Assembly (NCBI GenBank): GCA_028768525.1 | Contig: CP054837.1 | Coordinates: 5,018,001 to 5,082,000 of the forward strand | Direction of reading: 5' to 3' | Length of the DNA: 64,000 nt | From: Desulfobacter sp. | GTDB lineage: Bacteria > Desulfobacterota > Desulfobacteria > Desulfobacterales > Desulfobacteraceae | Translations under genes and position numbers: made by a program | The notes under the pieces: model-generated | The model's database searches: none | Told to the model about the DNA's origin: nothing | The model's input: only the letters and a program-made list of their open reading frames with translations | In this document: one piece after another, positions 24,430-32,844 of the stretch | How positions within the stretch are numbered: position 1 is the stretch's first letter | Layout of the letters: the number at the start of each line of letters is the position of its first letter

Positions 24430-27038
24430 TATTTGTCACCTCCTTCAATCCATGCATCAAATCTCAATCCGGCCGCAGGGTCGTATTCCCGGTCAAAGGC
24501 TTCGGGGTAATCCCTGCGCCACTGGTCCATTTCCTCGCCCTTCAGCCGTTCCACCTGCACCAGGTAGCCGCTGGTGGCCTGTCCCACGCAGTTTTCCGAG
24601 GTGATGCCGGCCGGGGAGATGGTGTTGATGGCACCGCCCCGTTCCACTTCGCCAGTGATGATGGGGTCATGGCGGGCCCCATGGTCGATGTAGACCACGC
24701 CGGGCCGCAGCCGTTCCGTGACATAGGCGCCGGCAAGGACGATCCCCCGTTCGTTGAATATTTTAACAATATCCCCGTTTTTAATGCCCCTTTCTTGTGC
24801 CGTTGAGGTATGGAGCCACAGGGGTTCGTACTTGTAGCCGTCGGGGCCGGTGACCTTGCAGGTGGGCGCCTCCCTTGTCCAGGTGATGTCGTCGCACTGG
24901 GAATGAACCCGCCAGCGGCCGTGGTTGGACATGAGCAGGAGGGGGAACATCTTGGCCCGGTGGCTGGAGAGGCGTTCGTCGTGCATGGCGCTTTTTTCAA
25001 TCCATTTGGGAACCGGGGGCCGCTCCTTGTCATGGGGGAAGTTCTTGGCCAGGGCCTCTGAGTAGAATTCCAGCTTGCCCGAGGGGGTGGGCAGGGGATT
25101 GGCCTCGGGATTCTTGGCAAAGAGTTCAAATCCGGCGGGATCCTCTTCCCAGTTTTCGGCGGTGTTGTACATCCAGTATTTCTTTTCCTGGAGATCTTCC
25201 CAGGGGACCAGCTCTTCTCCGCCCATGTAGCCCCAGATCTTTTTCTGCATATCCTTCACGCTCTGGCCGCCGGTGACCTCTTCCTCGTATCCTAGCTTTT
25301 TGGCGATTTCCACCACGATTTCAAAATCACTCTTGGATTCGCCGATGGGTTCAATGGCCTTGTCCGCGATCATCATATTCGGCTGCTGGGTGCCCTGGCG
25401 GATATTGGTCAGAAAATCATCCACCTCCATATAGGTATTGGCCGGCAGAATGATGTCCGCGTAGATGCAGTCGTTTTCCAGCCAGGGATGCTGGGCCACG
25501 ATGGTCTCGATCTTGGGGTTTCTCATGGCCAGCTGGGTCTCGTTGCCCCCGTTCCAGCAGGTGATCCGGCAGGGGGTGTCCGTCCACATCATGTGGATTT
25601 CAGTCCCGCCTTCATCCTTGGGAATGGGATAGGTGTATTCGTTGAACTGGTCCAGGGCCAGGGCTTCGATGGCGCCGGTACCGTGGAAGGTGATGGGCTC
25701 GTCGGATTCAATGGCTTTGTGGATCAGTGTTTTGGGAATCACCTGCTCCTGCCAGGCCGTCACCGAAGACATCACCGGTATGGAAAGGCGCTCTTCGATT
25801 TCCGGATTCCAGAAAAAGGTGCCGCCCAGGCCTTCTTTCCGGGGCATCCCGAAATAGGTGAGCTGGTGGTGGTGGACACCGGGCTTGCCCAGTCCCTGCA
25901 TGCCCAGGAGGATGACCTCAAGGCGGGCATTTTCATGGGAGAAGGGACCGCGGATGAAACCGCCCCCGAAATAGTGGGCGATGGAGGTGACCTTGGCGGC
26001 AAATTCCCGGGCCAGGGCCTTGATGGTCCATTCGGGAACCCCGCATTTTTTGGATGCCCATTCCGCATTTTTGGGCACCCCGTCCTCGTCCCCCAGCACA
26101 TATTCGCTGAATTGCTCAAAGCCCACCACATGGGTGTCCACATATTCCTTGTCGTAAAGTTTTTCGGTGATCCAGGTGTAGGCAATGGCCAGCTGCAGGG
26201 CGGCGTCGGTATTGGGCAGCACCGGGATCCACTTGTCGGCGTGGACCGCCGCCCCGTAGTTGAGGTCCGGACAGATATAGACCTGTTTGATGCCCACCTC
26301 GGCCCAGAAATAACAGAGCCGGGAGGCAAACTGGCCGGTAAAGCCCCAGGGGGTGGTTTCCGGGTCGCATCCCCAGAAGAGTACCTGTTCGGCATGTTTG
26401 GTGGTATCGTTGACGATGTTGGCCGCCGGCCACATATTGCCCTGGACCCCCTGGCCCCAGACATGCTTGGCCCCCCAGTACCAGCCTTCCCAGGAATCGG
26501 GGTTCCTCACCTGGATGGTGAAGCCGCCCATATTGTCCAGGAGGGTGCCGGAATGGCCGTGGGGGGTGTTGATGGTCTTGCATTCGCCGTGGCCGTCCCC
26601 CTGCATGAGGATGGCGTTGTACCCGTATGTGTCATGGATGCGGGTGATTTCCGATGCAATGATATCCGTGGCCTCTTCCCAGGAGATACGCACATATTTG
26701 CTCTTTCCACGGTTCTGGGGATTCCGTTCCCCCTTGGGATCCCAGTCCACCCGTTTCATGGGGTACTTGATCCGGTTGGGGGAATAGACCCGCTTTTTAT
26801 AGGCCAGGGAAAAGGGGCCGGGCAGGGATTTCCAGGAGGGCGATATGGTTTTGCCGTTCCGCTCCATTGTCCATTGCCGGACTTCTTCTTTTTTGTACTT
26901 CCAGCCGTACCGCATGGGGCGGATGCGAACGATTTTGCCGTCTTTGACATCAATCATTCCCTCGGCGCCGCCGCCGAAGAAACCACCGAGGCCAAGGCTG
27001 CGCAAAACGGTTTTATCCTTGGTCTTGATTTCCGCCAT
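24429..27038 (-). CDS. Molybdopterin oxidoreductase large subunit, transhydroxylase/resorcinol-hydroxylase-like
   Basis: An 869-residue DMSO-reductase-superfamily protein without an N-terminal cluster or Tat signal, so cytoplasmic. Asp181-Ser182-Trp183 (NPDSWEGW) and His150 match, in order and spacing within one residue, the Asp-Ser-Trp/His active site I recall for Pelobacter transhydroxylase, where the Ser ligates molybdenum. MGD-binding parts and a C-terminal cofactor-capping domain are recognisable (WGCDPETTPWG, SNHGRWRVHSQ). It is 1-bp coupled to the iron-sulfur gene. Pyrogallol or resorcinol chemistry is inference; catechol dehydroxylases are an alternative. AAGGAGG precedes the start. 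Confidence 0.85.
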   Translation of the reverse strand: MAEIKTKDKTVLRSLGLGGFFGGGAEGMIDVKDGKIVRIRPMRYGWKYKKEEVRQWTMERNGKTISPSWKSLPGPFSLAYKKRVYSPNRIKYPMKRVDWDPKGERNPQNRGKSKYVRISWEEATDIIASEITRIHDTYGYNAILMQGDGHGECKTINTPHGHSGTLLDNMGGFTIQVRNPDSWEGWYWGAKHVWGQGVQGNMWPAANIVNDTTKHAEQVLFWGCDPETTPWGFTGQFASRLCYFWAEVGIKQVYICPDLNYGAAVHADKWIPVLPNTDAALQLAIAYTWITEKLYDKEYVDTHVVGFEQFSEYVLGDEDGVPKNAEWASKKCGVPEWTIKALAREFAAKVTSIAHYFGGGFIRGPFSHENARLEVILLGMQGLGKPGVHHHQLTYFGMPRKEGLGGTFFWNPEIEERLSIPVMSSVTAWQEQVIPKTLIHKAIESDEPITFHGTGAIEALALDQFNEYTYPIPKDEGGTEIHMMWTDTPCRITCWNGGNETQLAMRNPKIETIVAQHPWLENDCIYADIILPANTYMEVDDFLTNIRQGTQQPNMMIADKAIEPIGESKSDFEIVVEIAKKLGYEEEVTGGQSVKDMQKKIWGYMGGEELVPWEDLQEKKYWMYNTAENWEEDPAGFELFAKNPEANPLPTPSGKLEFYSEALAKNFPHDKERPPVPKWIEKSAMHDERLSSHRAKMFPLLLMSNHGRWRVHSQCDDITWTREAPTCKVTGPDGYKYEPLWLHTSTAQERGIKNGDIVKIFNERGIVLAGAYVTERLRPGVVYIDHGARHDPIITGEVERGGAINTISPAGITSENCVGQATSGYLVQVERLKGEEMDQWRRDYPEAFDREYDPAAGLRFDAWIEGGDK

Positions 27039-27114
27039 CTTGAAAACCTCCTTTATAAAAGAACATCGTTATAAGGAAAAACGAATGGTTTATGATAATG
27101 GGGCCTGCCTTTCT

Positions 27115-27142
27115 CTTATAAATGGAAAAAAGGGAATGTCAA
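27115..27142 (-). promoter_or_regulatory. Promoter of the first Mo-enzyme operon
   Basis: On the minus strand, TTGACA (27142-27137), a 16-bp spacer and TATAAG (27120-27115) form a good sigma-70-type promoter about 75 bp before the ATG. A TTGCATGTAAAA motif (about 27147-27160) lies just upstream of the -35 box, related to the motifs at 15993 and 27307. Confidence 0.6.
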
Positions 27143-27291
27143 GCACTTTTTACATGCAATATAGCATTCTATTTTGAATGGCAAATAAAACACATGTCGT
27201 GGGAATCTTTAAAATACCTTGTAAATAAAGGGGATTCTCCGGAGAGGCGGCCATATAAAAATAAGGTTTTAAAGAAAAAAGAAAAAAAAAC

Positions 27292-27324
27292 TTGTGTTCT
27301 ACAAAATTGCATGTAATATTTTAT
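27292..27324 (+). promoter_or_regulatory. Promoter and shared motif of the second Mo-enzyme operon
   Basis: TTGTGT (27292-27297), a 16-bp spacer and TAATAT (27314-27319). The motif TTGCATGTAATATTTTAT (27307-27324) covers the -10 region and is 17/18 identical to the one before the molybdenum-cofactor operon. The intergenic stretch 27039-27457 holds both divergent promoters and no gene. Confidence 0.55.
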
Positions 27325-27457
27325 GAAAACTGTGATGGCATGATAAAAATCTTATAGTAGTCATAAAAAAACTGAGCATCATTGGATTGCATCACACCCG
27401 GGCGGGTAAGATGCCAAGAAATAAACGATGGATACCGGGAAAGCCGGGAGGTTAATG

Positions 27458-29974
27458 ATGACAGAACAAGTTTTTACCAATTGCACCAATGCAGGTCCCG
27501 TCAGTGTCTATGTCAAAGACGGCAAGGTTCAGCGGATCCGGCCGCTGGTCGCGGATGAAAAGGATTTTAAACCCTGGGTGATCGAGGCGGGTGGAGAAAA
27601 ATATTCGCCCCGCAAAAAATTCCATATCGCCCCCTACGTCCACGGTGAACGGCGCCGCCTCTATTCCGACGAGCGTATCAAGTACCCCATGAAGCGGGTG
27701 GATTTCGATCCCGACGGAGAGCGCAATCCACAGAACCGGGGAAAATCCGCCTACGAACGGATTTCCTGGGACGAGGCCATTGATATCATCGCCAAAGAGA
27801 TCTCCAGAGTAAAAGATACCTACGGCGGATCCGCCATCAGCGGCATGACCTCCTCCCATCACAACTGGGGGATTGTGGGCTACAAAATGGGGCCCTTTGC
27901 CCGGTTCATGAACATGCTTGAATTCACGCCGGTCCTGGACAACCCCGACTCCTGGGAGGGGTGGCACTGGGGCGCCACCCATACCTACGGCTTTTACTGG
28001 CGCCTGGGCATGCCAGAACCCTATGATATGCTGGGGGACGCCCTCCAGAATGCGGAAATGATCGTATTCTGGTCCAATGACCCCGACTCCACCCGGGGCA
28101 CCTATACGGGACAGGATTCGGCCATGTGGCGGACCTGGCTCAAGGAAAAAGGGGTGGAGATGATCGTCATCGATCCCTTTCACAATTTTACGGCCGCCGC
28201 CATGGACTGCAAGTGGCTGGCCCCCCGCATGGGCACGGACACGGCCCTGGCCATGGCTATCGCCCATGTATGGATCACCGAAGACCTTTACGATAAGGAA
28301 TATGTAAAGAACAGGACCATCGGTTTTGACGAATTCAAGCCCTATGTGATGGGGGAAACCGACGGCACCCCCAAATCCCCTGAATGGGCCGAGGCAGAAT
28401 CGGGGATCAAGGCCCGGGTGATCCGGACCCTGGCCCGGAAATGGGCGGCCAAGCGGACCATCCTCTCCGGGGGCTCCCGGGGGGGCGAAGGCGGGGCCTG
28501 CCGGACCGCATTCGGCACGGAGTGGGCCAGGATGATGGTCCTGCTCCAGGCCATGCAAGGGCTGGGCAAGCCGGGCCGCAGCATCTGGGGCACCACCATG
28601 GGCGCCCCCTCTGACGTGGATATCTGGTTCCCGGCCTATGCCGACCTTGAAGGCCGGGTCTCCACCACCAGCATCGCCAACAAGCTGCCGGGCAACCCCA
28701 CCAAACAGCGGCTCTGGCGGCTGACCCTGCCCGACGCCGTCCTCGATCCCCCGGTGAGCTGGTACGGCGAGGGGTTCTGCGGCCAGTCCCTGGACCAGCA
28801 GTTCAAGCACTTTGAGTATCCCATGGAAGGCTACTCGGAAATCAAGATGTTCTATAGATACGGCGGCTCATTCATGGGCACCATGAGCGACACCTCCAAG
28901 TGGGTCCGCATGTACCAGAGCCCCAAGCTTGAATTCGTCATCAACCAGGATTGCTGGTATAACAGCGAAACCCGGATGGCGGATATCATCCTGCCGGCCT
29001 GCACCAATTTCGAGCGGGACGACGTGGGGGAATGGGGGGCCTGCGGCGGCTACACCTGCCATGCCAGCTCCGGCTGCAACTTTCGGATCGTGGTCCGCCA
29101 GCAAAAATGTCTGGAACCCATGTGGGAGTCCAAATCCGATTTCGAGATCTTTACCCTCATCGCAGACAAGCTGGGGAAAAAAGAGGAATTCACCGACGGA
29201 AAGACGGAGCTTGAATGGGTAAAGGCCTTTTTCGACCATTCAGACCTGCCAAAGGTGGTGGACTGGGAGACCTTTAACAAAAAGGGGTACCACATCATCA
29301 ATATCAAGGAGGACTACAAGCCCACCCCGGCCCTGAGATGGTTTGCCGAAGGACGGGAATGCGACACCCCGGACCCCAACAATAAAAAAAGGGGAACGGA
29401 CAAGGCCGATGAACTGGGCACCTATTCGGGGAAAATCGAGTTTGCCTCCGAGAGTCTCCGCCAGCACTTCCCCGACGACGAGGAACGGCCGGTTTCCCCC
29501 AAATATATCCCAAGCTTTGAGGGGCACCGGTCAGACATCTTTAAAAAATATTCCCTCCAGCTGCTCAGCCCCCATCCCAGATTTTCCTTCCACTGCCATT
29601 ATGACAAGCACACGGACTGGCTGGACGACATCCCCGTCCACCGCATTAAAAAAGACGGGTATGCCTGGTGGCCGGCAAGGATCCATCCGTCGGATGCCGC
29701 GGCAAGGGACATTAAAAACGGGGATATTGTCAGGCTTTACAACGACAGGGGCGGGGTGCTCTGCTGCGCCGTGGTCACTGAACGGGTGAAGCCCGGGGTG
29801 ATCCACAGCTATGCATCCTCGGCCAAATATGATCCCCTGATCCCGGGGGATGCAGATGCCCCGGACAAGGGGGGATGTGTGAATATCCTGACGCCGTCAC
29901 GGATGGTTTCCCAGAATGCACCGGGCATGACGCCCAATTCCTGCCTCATTGAAATTGAAAAGTGGGAGGGTTAA
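27458..29974 (+). CDS. Molybdopterin large subunit, pyrogallol-phloroglucinol transhydroxylase-like
   Basis: I chose the ATG at 27458 (MTEQVF, 838 residues) because GGGAGG sits six bases upstream; an adjacent ATG at 27455 is possible. The motif Asp164-Ser165-Trp166 (NPDSWEGW) with His134 exactly 30 residues earlier reproduces the spacing I recall for His144/Asp174 in Pelobacter transhydroxylase. No N-terminal cluster or signal peptide is present. It shares long stretches with the divergent paralogue (KYPMKRVD, GERNPQNRGKS). Its partner has three clusters, as in true transhydroxylase. This is the better transhydroxylase candidate of the two; the substrate is inferred. Confidence 0.87.
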   Translation: MTEQVFTNCTNAGPVSVYVKDGKVQRIRPLVADEKDFKPWVIEAGGEKYSPRKKFHIAPYVHGERRRLYSDERIKYPMKRVDFDPDGERNPQNRGKSAYERISWDEAIDIIAKEISRVKDTYGGSAISGMTSSHHNWGIVGYKMGPFARFMNMLEFTPVLDNPDSWEGWHWGATHTYGFYWRLGMPEPYDMLGDALQNAEMIVFWSNDPDSTRGTYTGQDSAMWRTWLKEKGVEMIVIDPFHNFTAAAMDCKWLAPRMGTDTALAMAIAHVWITEDLYDKEYVKNRTIGFDEFKPYVMGETDGTPKSPEWAEAESGIKARVIRTLARKWAAKRTILSGGSRGGEGGACRTAFGTEWARMMVLLQAMQGLGKPGRSIWGTTMGAPSDVDIWFPAYADLEGRVSTTSIANKLPGNPTKQRLWRLTLPDAVLDPPVSWYGEGFCGQSLDQQFKHFEYPMEGYSEIKMFYRYGGSFMGTMSDTSKWVRMYQSPKLEFVINQDCWYNSETRMADIILPACTNFERDDVGEWGACGGYTCHASSGCNFRIVVRQQKCLEPMWESKSDFEIFTLIADKLGKKEEFTDGKTELEWVKAFFDHSDLPKVVDWETFNKKGYHIINIKEDYKPTPALRWFAEGRECDTPDPNNKKRGTDKADELGTYSGKIEFASESLRQHFPDDEERPVSPKYIPSFEGHRSDIFKKYSLQLLSPHPRFSFHCHYDKHTDWLDDIPVHRIKKDGYAWWPARIHPSDAAARDIKNGDIVRLYNDRGGVLCCAVVTERVKPGVIHSYASSAKYDPLIPGDADAPDKGGCVNILTPSRMVSQNAPGMTPNSCLIEIEKWEG

Positions 29975-29978
29975 GAAA

Positions 29979-30818
29979 ATGGCACGAAAAGGTATATTAA
30001 TCGACGTCAACAGATGTACGGGCTGCTACAATTGCTTTCTGGCCTGCCGGGACGAGCATTTCGGAAACGACTACCTGCCCCTGTCAGCGGCCCAGCCCCT
30101 GAACGGACAGTTCTGGATGCAGATCAAGGAGATCGAACGGGGCAAATTCCCCCAGCCCAAACTCTCCTATATCCCCGTGCCCTGCATGCAGTGCCGGGAG
30201 GCCCCCTGTATTGCGGCGGCCAAGGACAATGCCGTCTACCGCCGGGAGGATGGGGTGGTGGTCATTGATCCGGAAAAGATAGAAGGCCAGAAAGAGGTGG
30301 TCAATGCCTGTCCCTACCGGGCCATTTTCTGGAATGAGGAAAAGCAGATCGCCCAGAAATGCACCCTCTGCGCCCATAGACTTGACCAAGGGGAAAAGGA
30401 GCCCCGCTGTGTGGAATCCTGTCCCACCGGCGCCATGTATTTCGGGGACCTGGACGACGAATCCAGTGACATTTCCCTTGCGGCAAAGGCACTGGATGCC
30501 GCCGCTTTTCACCCGGAATTCGGCACCGGCCCTTCGGTGCTTTACGCCGGTATTCCCAAAAAATTCCTTGCCGGCGAAGTGGTGCTGGCCGGCAGCGAAG
30601 GGGAGTGCGCCGCCGGGGTCAGGCTGACCCTTGAAGGCAACGGGGAAAAACGGGAAGGGGTTTCCGACGATTACGGTGATTTTGAATTTGAGGGCCTTGA
30701 AAAGGATGCATCCTATACCCTCACCGTTGAAAAAGAGGGGTATGGGACCTATACCACCGAAATTTTCACCCGTACCGATGTCAACCTGGGAGAAATCCTC
30801 ATGGCAAAGGAGGCATAA
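29979..30818 (+). CDS. Transhydroxylase-like iron-sulfur subunit with three clusters
   Basis: The ATG at 29979 follows GGGAGGG, giving 279 residues. The cysteines are CTGCYNCFLAC, CMQCREAPC, a single C in NACPYRA, and CTLC...CVESCP: twelve in total, enough for three [4Fe-4S] clusters. The third ferredoxin motif found in the paralogue is replaced by EGQKEVVN. The C-terminus (from LAGEVVL) is the transthyretin-like beta domain. Three clusters plus this domain match the beta subunit of Pelobacter transhydroxylase. The gene starts 4 bp after the large subunit stop. Confidence 0.87.
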   Translation: MARKGILIDVNRCTGCYNCFLACRDEHFGNDYLPLSAAQPLNGQFWMQIKEIERGKFPQPKLSYIPVPCMQCREAPCIAAAKDNAVYRREDGVVVIDPEKIEGQKEVVNACPYRAIFWNEEKQIAQKCTLCAHRLDQGEKEPRCVESCPTGAMYFGDLDDESSDISLAAKALDAAAFHPEFGTGPSVLYAGIPKKFLAGEVVLAGSEGECAAGVRLTLEGNGEKREGVSDDYGDFEFEGLEKDASYTLTVEKEGYGTYTTEIFTRTDVNLGEILMAKEA

Positions 30819-30819
30819 A

Positions 30820-31152
30820 ATGATCAGTGTTAAAGATGCCAAGGGCATCCCCTATGAGGCAGCCAAGCATTCAGGCGTATACGGAATTCAAAAACTTACC
30901 GAAGAAGACTCCCAGCGGATAACGGTGTGTTATTCCTATTTTCAGCCCGACGGGGGGGCCGAGATGTGCCCCTCGCCCAAGGAACGGGTCTATTACGTCA
31001 CCAAGGGCAGTATCACCGTCAACGGAAAGGACGGGGAATCCCATGTGATCGACGAGGGGGGGATGATCTACATCGCCCCCGGCGAGGAGCGGGATATGGT
31101 CATCAACAACGGAAAGCCCGCTGAAGTCCTCGTGTTCATCGTAACCCCCTGA
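30820..31152 (+). CDS. Small cupin-domain protein
   Basis: The ATG at 30820 follows AAGGAGG and gives 110 residues. The single cupin barrel is visible in ERVYYVTKGSITVNG and GGMIYIAPGEERDMV; the metal-binding His of the classic motif are mostly absent, so it may bind ligand rather than metal. It is cotranscribed with the second Mo enzyme. A role in binding or isomerising a hydroxyarene product is possible but not shown. Confidence 0.75.
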   Translation: MISVKDAKGIPYEAAKHSGVYGIQKLTEEDSQRITVCYSYFQPDGGAEMCPSPKERVYYVTKGSITVNGKDGESHVIDEGGMIYIAPGEERDMVINNGKPAEVLVFIVTP

Positions 31153-31197
31153 TTCCTCCAGGGCAAAAAGGGAATGGGAAAGGACGTATCTTATAAA

Positions 31198-31228
31198 ATA
31201 CATGTAATTTTATATGTTAATTTTACAT
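31198..31228. promoter_or_regulatory. Motif cluster upstream of the SDR operon
   Basis: ATACATGTAATTTTATAT (31198-31215) matches the cofactor-operon motif at 15 of 18 positions. It is followed by TTAATTTTACAT, so ATGTAA and TTACAT form an inverted pair. It lies 30-60 bp before the SDR start, suggesting a regulated internal promoter. No clear -35 box is seen. Confidence 0.4.
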
Positions 31229-31257
31229 AAAGGGTCATCAATAGAAAGGCGGATATT

Positions 31258-32025
31258 ATGAAAGATTTTTTTAAACTGGATGGAAAAATCGCCATCGTCA
31301 CCGGCGGTGCCGGGGGCATCGGCAAAGCCCTGGCCCTGGGACTGGGCATCCACGGCGCCAATGTGGTGGTCGCGAGCCGCAACCAGAACGCCATTGAGGA
31401 AGTGGCCGCTCAGATTACAAAGGAATCGGGAAAGGAGGCCATTGCCATCTCCTGCGACGTCACCAGTGAAGAGAGCATGAATGCATTGGTGGACAAGGTA
31501 AAGGAAAAATACGGCCGCATCGACATCCTGGTCAATGCCATGGGCATGAACATCAAGCACGATGCCTTTGAATACCCCATAGAAGACTGGGACCGGCTCT
31601 TTGACGTCAATGTCAAAGGGACCATGATTGCCTGCAAGGCCGCAGGAAGGGTGATGCGGGAGCAGAAGGAAGGTTCCGTCATCAACCTTTCTTCGGTTCG
31701 GGGGATCAGGGGATATACCGGGGGCAATTCCGGGTATTGCGCCACCAAGGGCGCCGTTGAGCTGATCACCAAGGCCCTGGCCCTGGAATGGGCGCCCCTG
31801 GGCATCCGTGTGAACGCCATCGGTCCGGCGCTGATCATCACTCCGGGCACCAAGCATATTGCCGAAAATCCGGAACTGGCCAAGAAGTATGCCTCCGCCG
31901 TTCCCATGGGACGGATCGGGCTTCCAGAGGACCTGGCCGGGGCCTGTGTATACCTGGCATCGGCGGCTTCCGGATTTGTTTCCGGGCAGACCCTCTATGT
32001 GGACGGCGGGCTCACCGCCCAGTAA
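31258..32025 (+). CDS. Short-chain dehydrogenase/reductase
   Basis: A 255-residue classical SDR: GGAGGIGKALA cofactor loop, NAMGMN motif, catalytic Ser in INLSSVRG and the YCATK Tyr-Lys pair, ending with VDGGLTAQ. Arg residues after the first strand (ASRNQ) suggest NADP(H). In anaerobic phloroglucinol degradation the ring is first reduced by an NADPH-dependent reductase, and this SDR is the best local candidate. A later hydroxyacid dehydrogenase step is the alternative. Confidence 0.85.
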   Translation: MKDFFKLDGKIAIVTGGAGGIGKALALGLGIHGANVVVASRNQNAIEEVAAQITKESGKEAIAISCDVTSEESMNALVDKVKEKYGRIDILVNAMGMNIKHDAFEYPIEDWDRLFDVNVKGTMIACKAAGRVMREQKEGSVINLSSVRGIRGYTGGNSGYCATKGAVELITKALALEWAPLGIRVNAIGPALIITPGTKHIAENPELAKKYASAVPMGRIGLPEDLAGACVYLASAASGFVSGQTLYVDGGLTAQ

Positions 32026-32052
32026 CCCAAGCCTGTGTGTAAAGGAGAACCC

Positions 32053-32751
32053 ATGACTGGACCGGAAATAATCAAATCAGCAAGAGCGGAAAAAAGGACG
32101 GTGCTCACCGAGATTGAAGCCAAAACCATCCTGGGTGAAATCGGCATAAATTGCACCCCGACCATACTTGCATCCTCCAAAGAACAGGCCGTGGCAACAA
32201 GCCATGAAATCGGCTATCCGGTGGTATTGAAGATTTCTTCCAAGGATATCACCCATAAGAGCGACGCCGGCGGGGTCAAGGTCAATCTGGCAAACAAAGG
32301 GGAAGTGGAACAGGCCTGGGATGAAATCATGGCCTCCTGCCGGGGGGCATACCCCGATGCCGACATCGAAGGGGTGGCGGTTCAGGCCATGGCCGAGATG
32401 GGAACCGAGGTCATCATGGGGATGATCAAGGACCCCAGCTTCGGCCCTGTGGTCATGTTCGGCCTGGGCGGTGTACTGGTGGAGGTGCTCAAGGACGTTT
32501 CCTTCCGTATCGTCCCCATCGATAAAAACGACGCCGTTGAGATGTGCGGGGAAATAAAGGGTAAAAAACTGCTGGAGGGCTATAGGGGACAGGATCCGGC
32601 AGATGTGGCCTGCCTCCAGGATATGCTGGTGACGCTCTCGGATTTCGTGGACAGGACACCCGGGATTGAAGAGATCGATATGAATCCGGTCTTTGCCTAT
32701 AAAGCGGGGGCCGCAGTGGTGGATGCTAGGATCATTCTTTCGGCCGAGTAA
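32053..32751 (+). CDS. ADP-forming acyl-CoA synthetase, ATP-grasp (beta) subunit
   Basis: The ATG at 32053 follows AAAGGAGA, giving 232 residues. ATP-grasp features are visible: GYPVVLKISSKDITHKSDAGGV, the VIMGMIKDPSFGPVVMFG block, and the final EIDMNPV. It pairs with the alpha subunit encoded next to interconvert an acyl-CoA plus ADP and phosphate with the free acid plus ATP, or the reverse to activate an acid. The operon context fits activation of a ring-cleavage acid or energy recovery. Confidence 0.88.
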   Translation: MTGPEIIKSARAEKRTVLTEIEAKTILGEIGINCTPTILASSKEQAVATSHEIGYPVVLKISSKDITHKSDAGGVKVNLANKGEVEQAWDEIMASCRGAYPDADIEGVAVQAMAEMGTEVIMGMIKDPSFGPVVMFGLGGVLVEVLKDVSFRIVPIDKNDAVEMCGEIKGKKLLEGYRGQDPADVACLQDMLVTLSDFVDRTPGIEEIDMNPVFAYKAGAAVVDARIILSAE

Positions 32752-32844
32752 GGTGCCGGCCGCGGACAGAACCGATCAACACCAGAGAGCCAAACAGCAG
32801 AACGCCAAATACCTGAGAGCAAAGAAAAGGAAGGATAGAGGGCA

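Noticed and set aside
25488..27074. A 528-codon plus-strand frame opposite the first Mo-enzyme large subunit
   Set aside because: It is fully antisense to a gene with clear motifs. Its composition (rich in Gly, Val, His and Phe) is that of a mirror frame in GC-rich coding DNA.
27452..28810. A 452-codon minus-strand frame opposite the second Mo-enzyme large subunit
   Set aside because: Same reason: it shadows a well-supported gene and has no domain.
29979..30818. A start at 29949 for the three-cluster subunit
   Set aside because: It would overlap the large subunit; the ATG at 29979 directly follows GGGAGGG.
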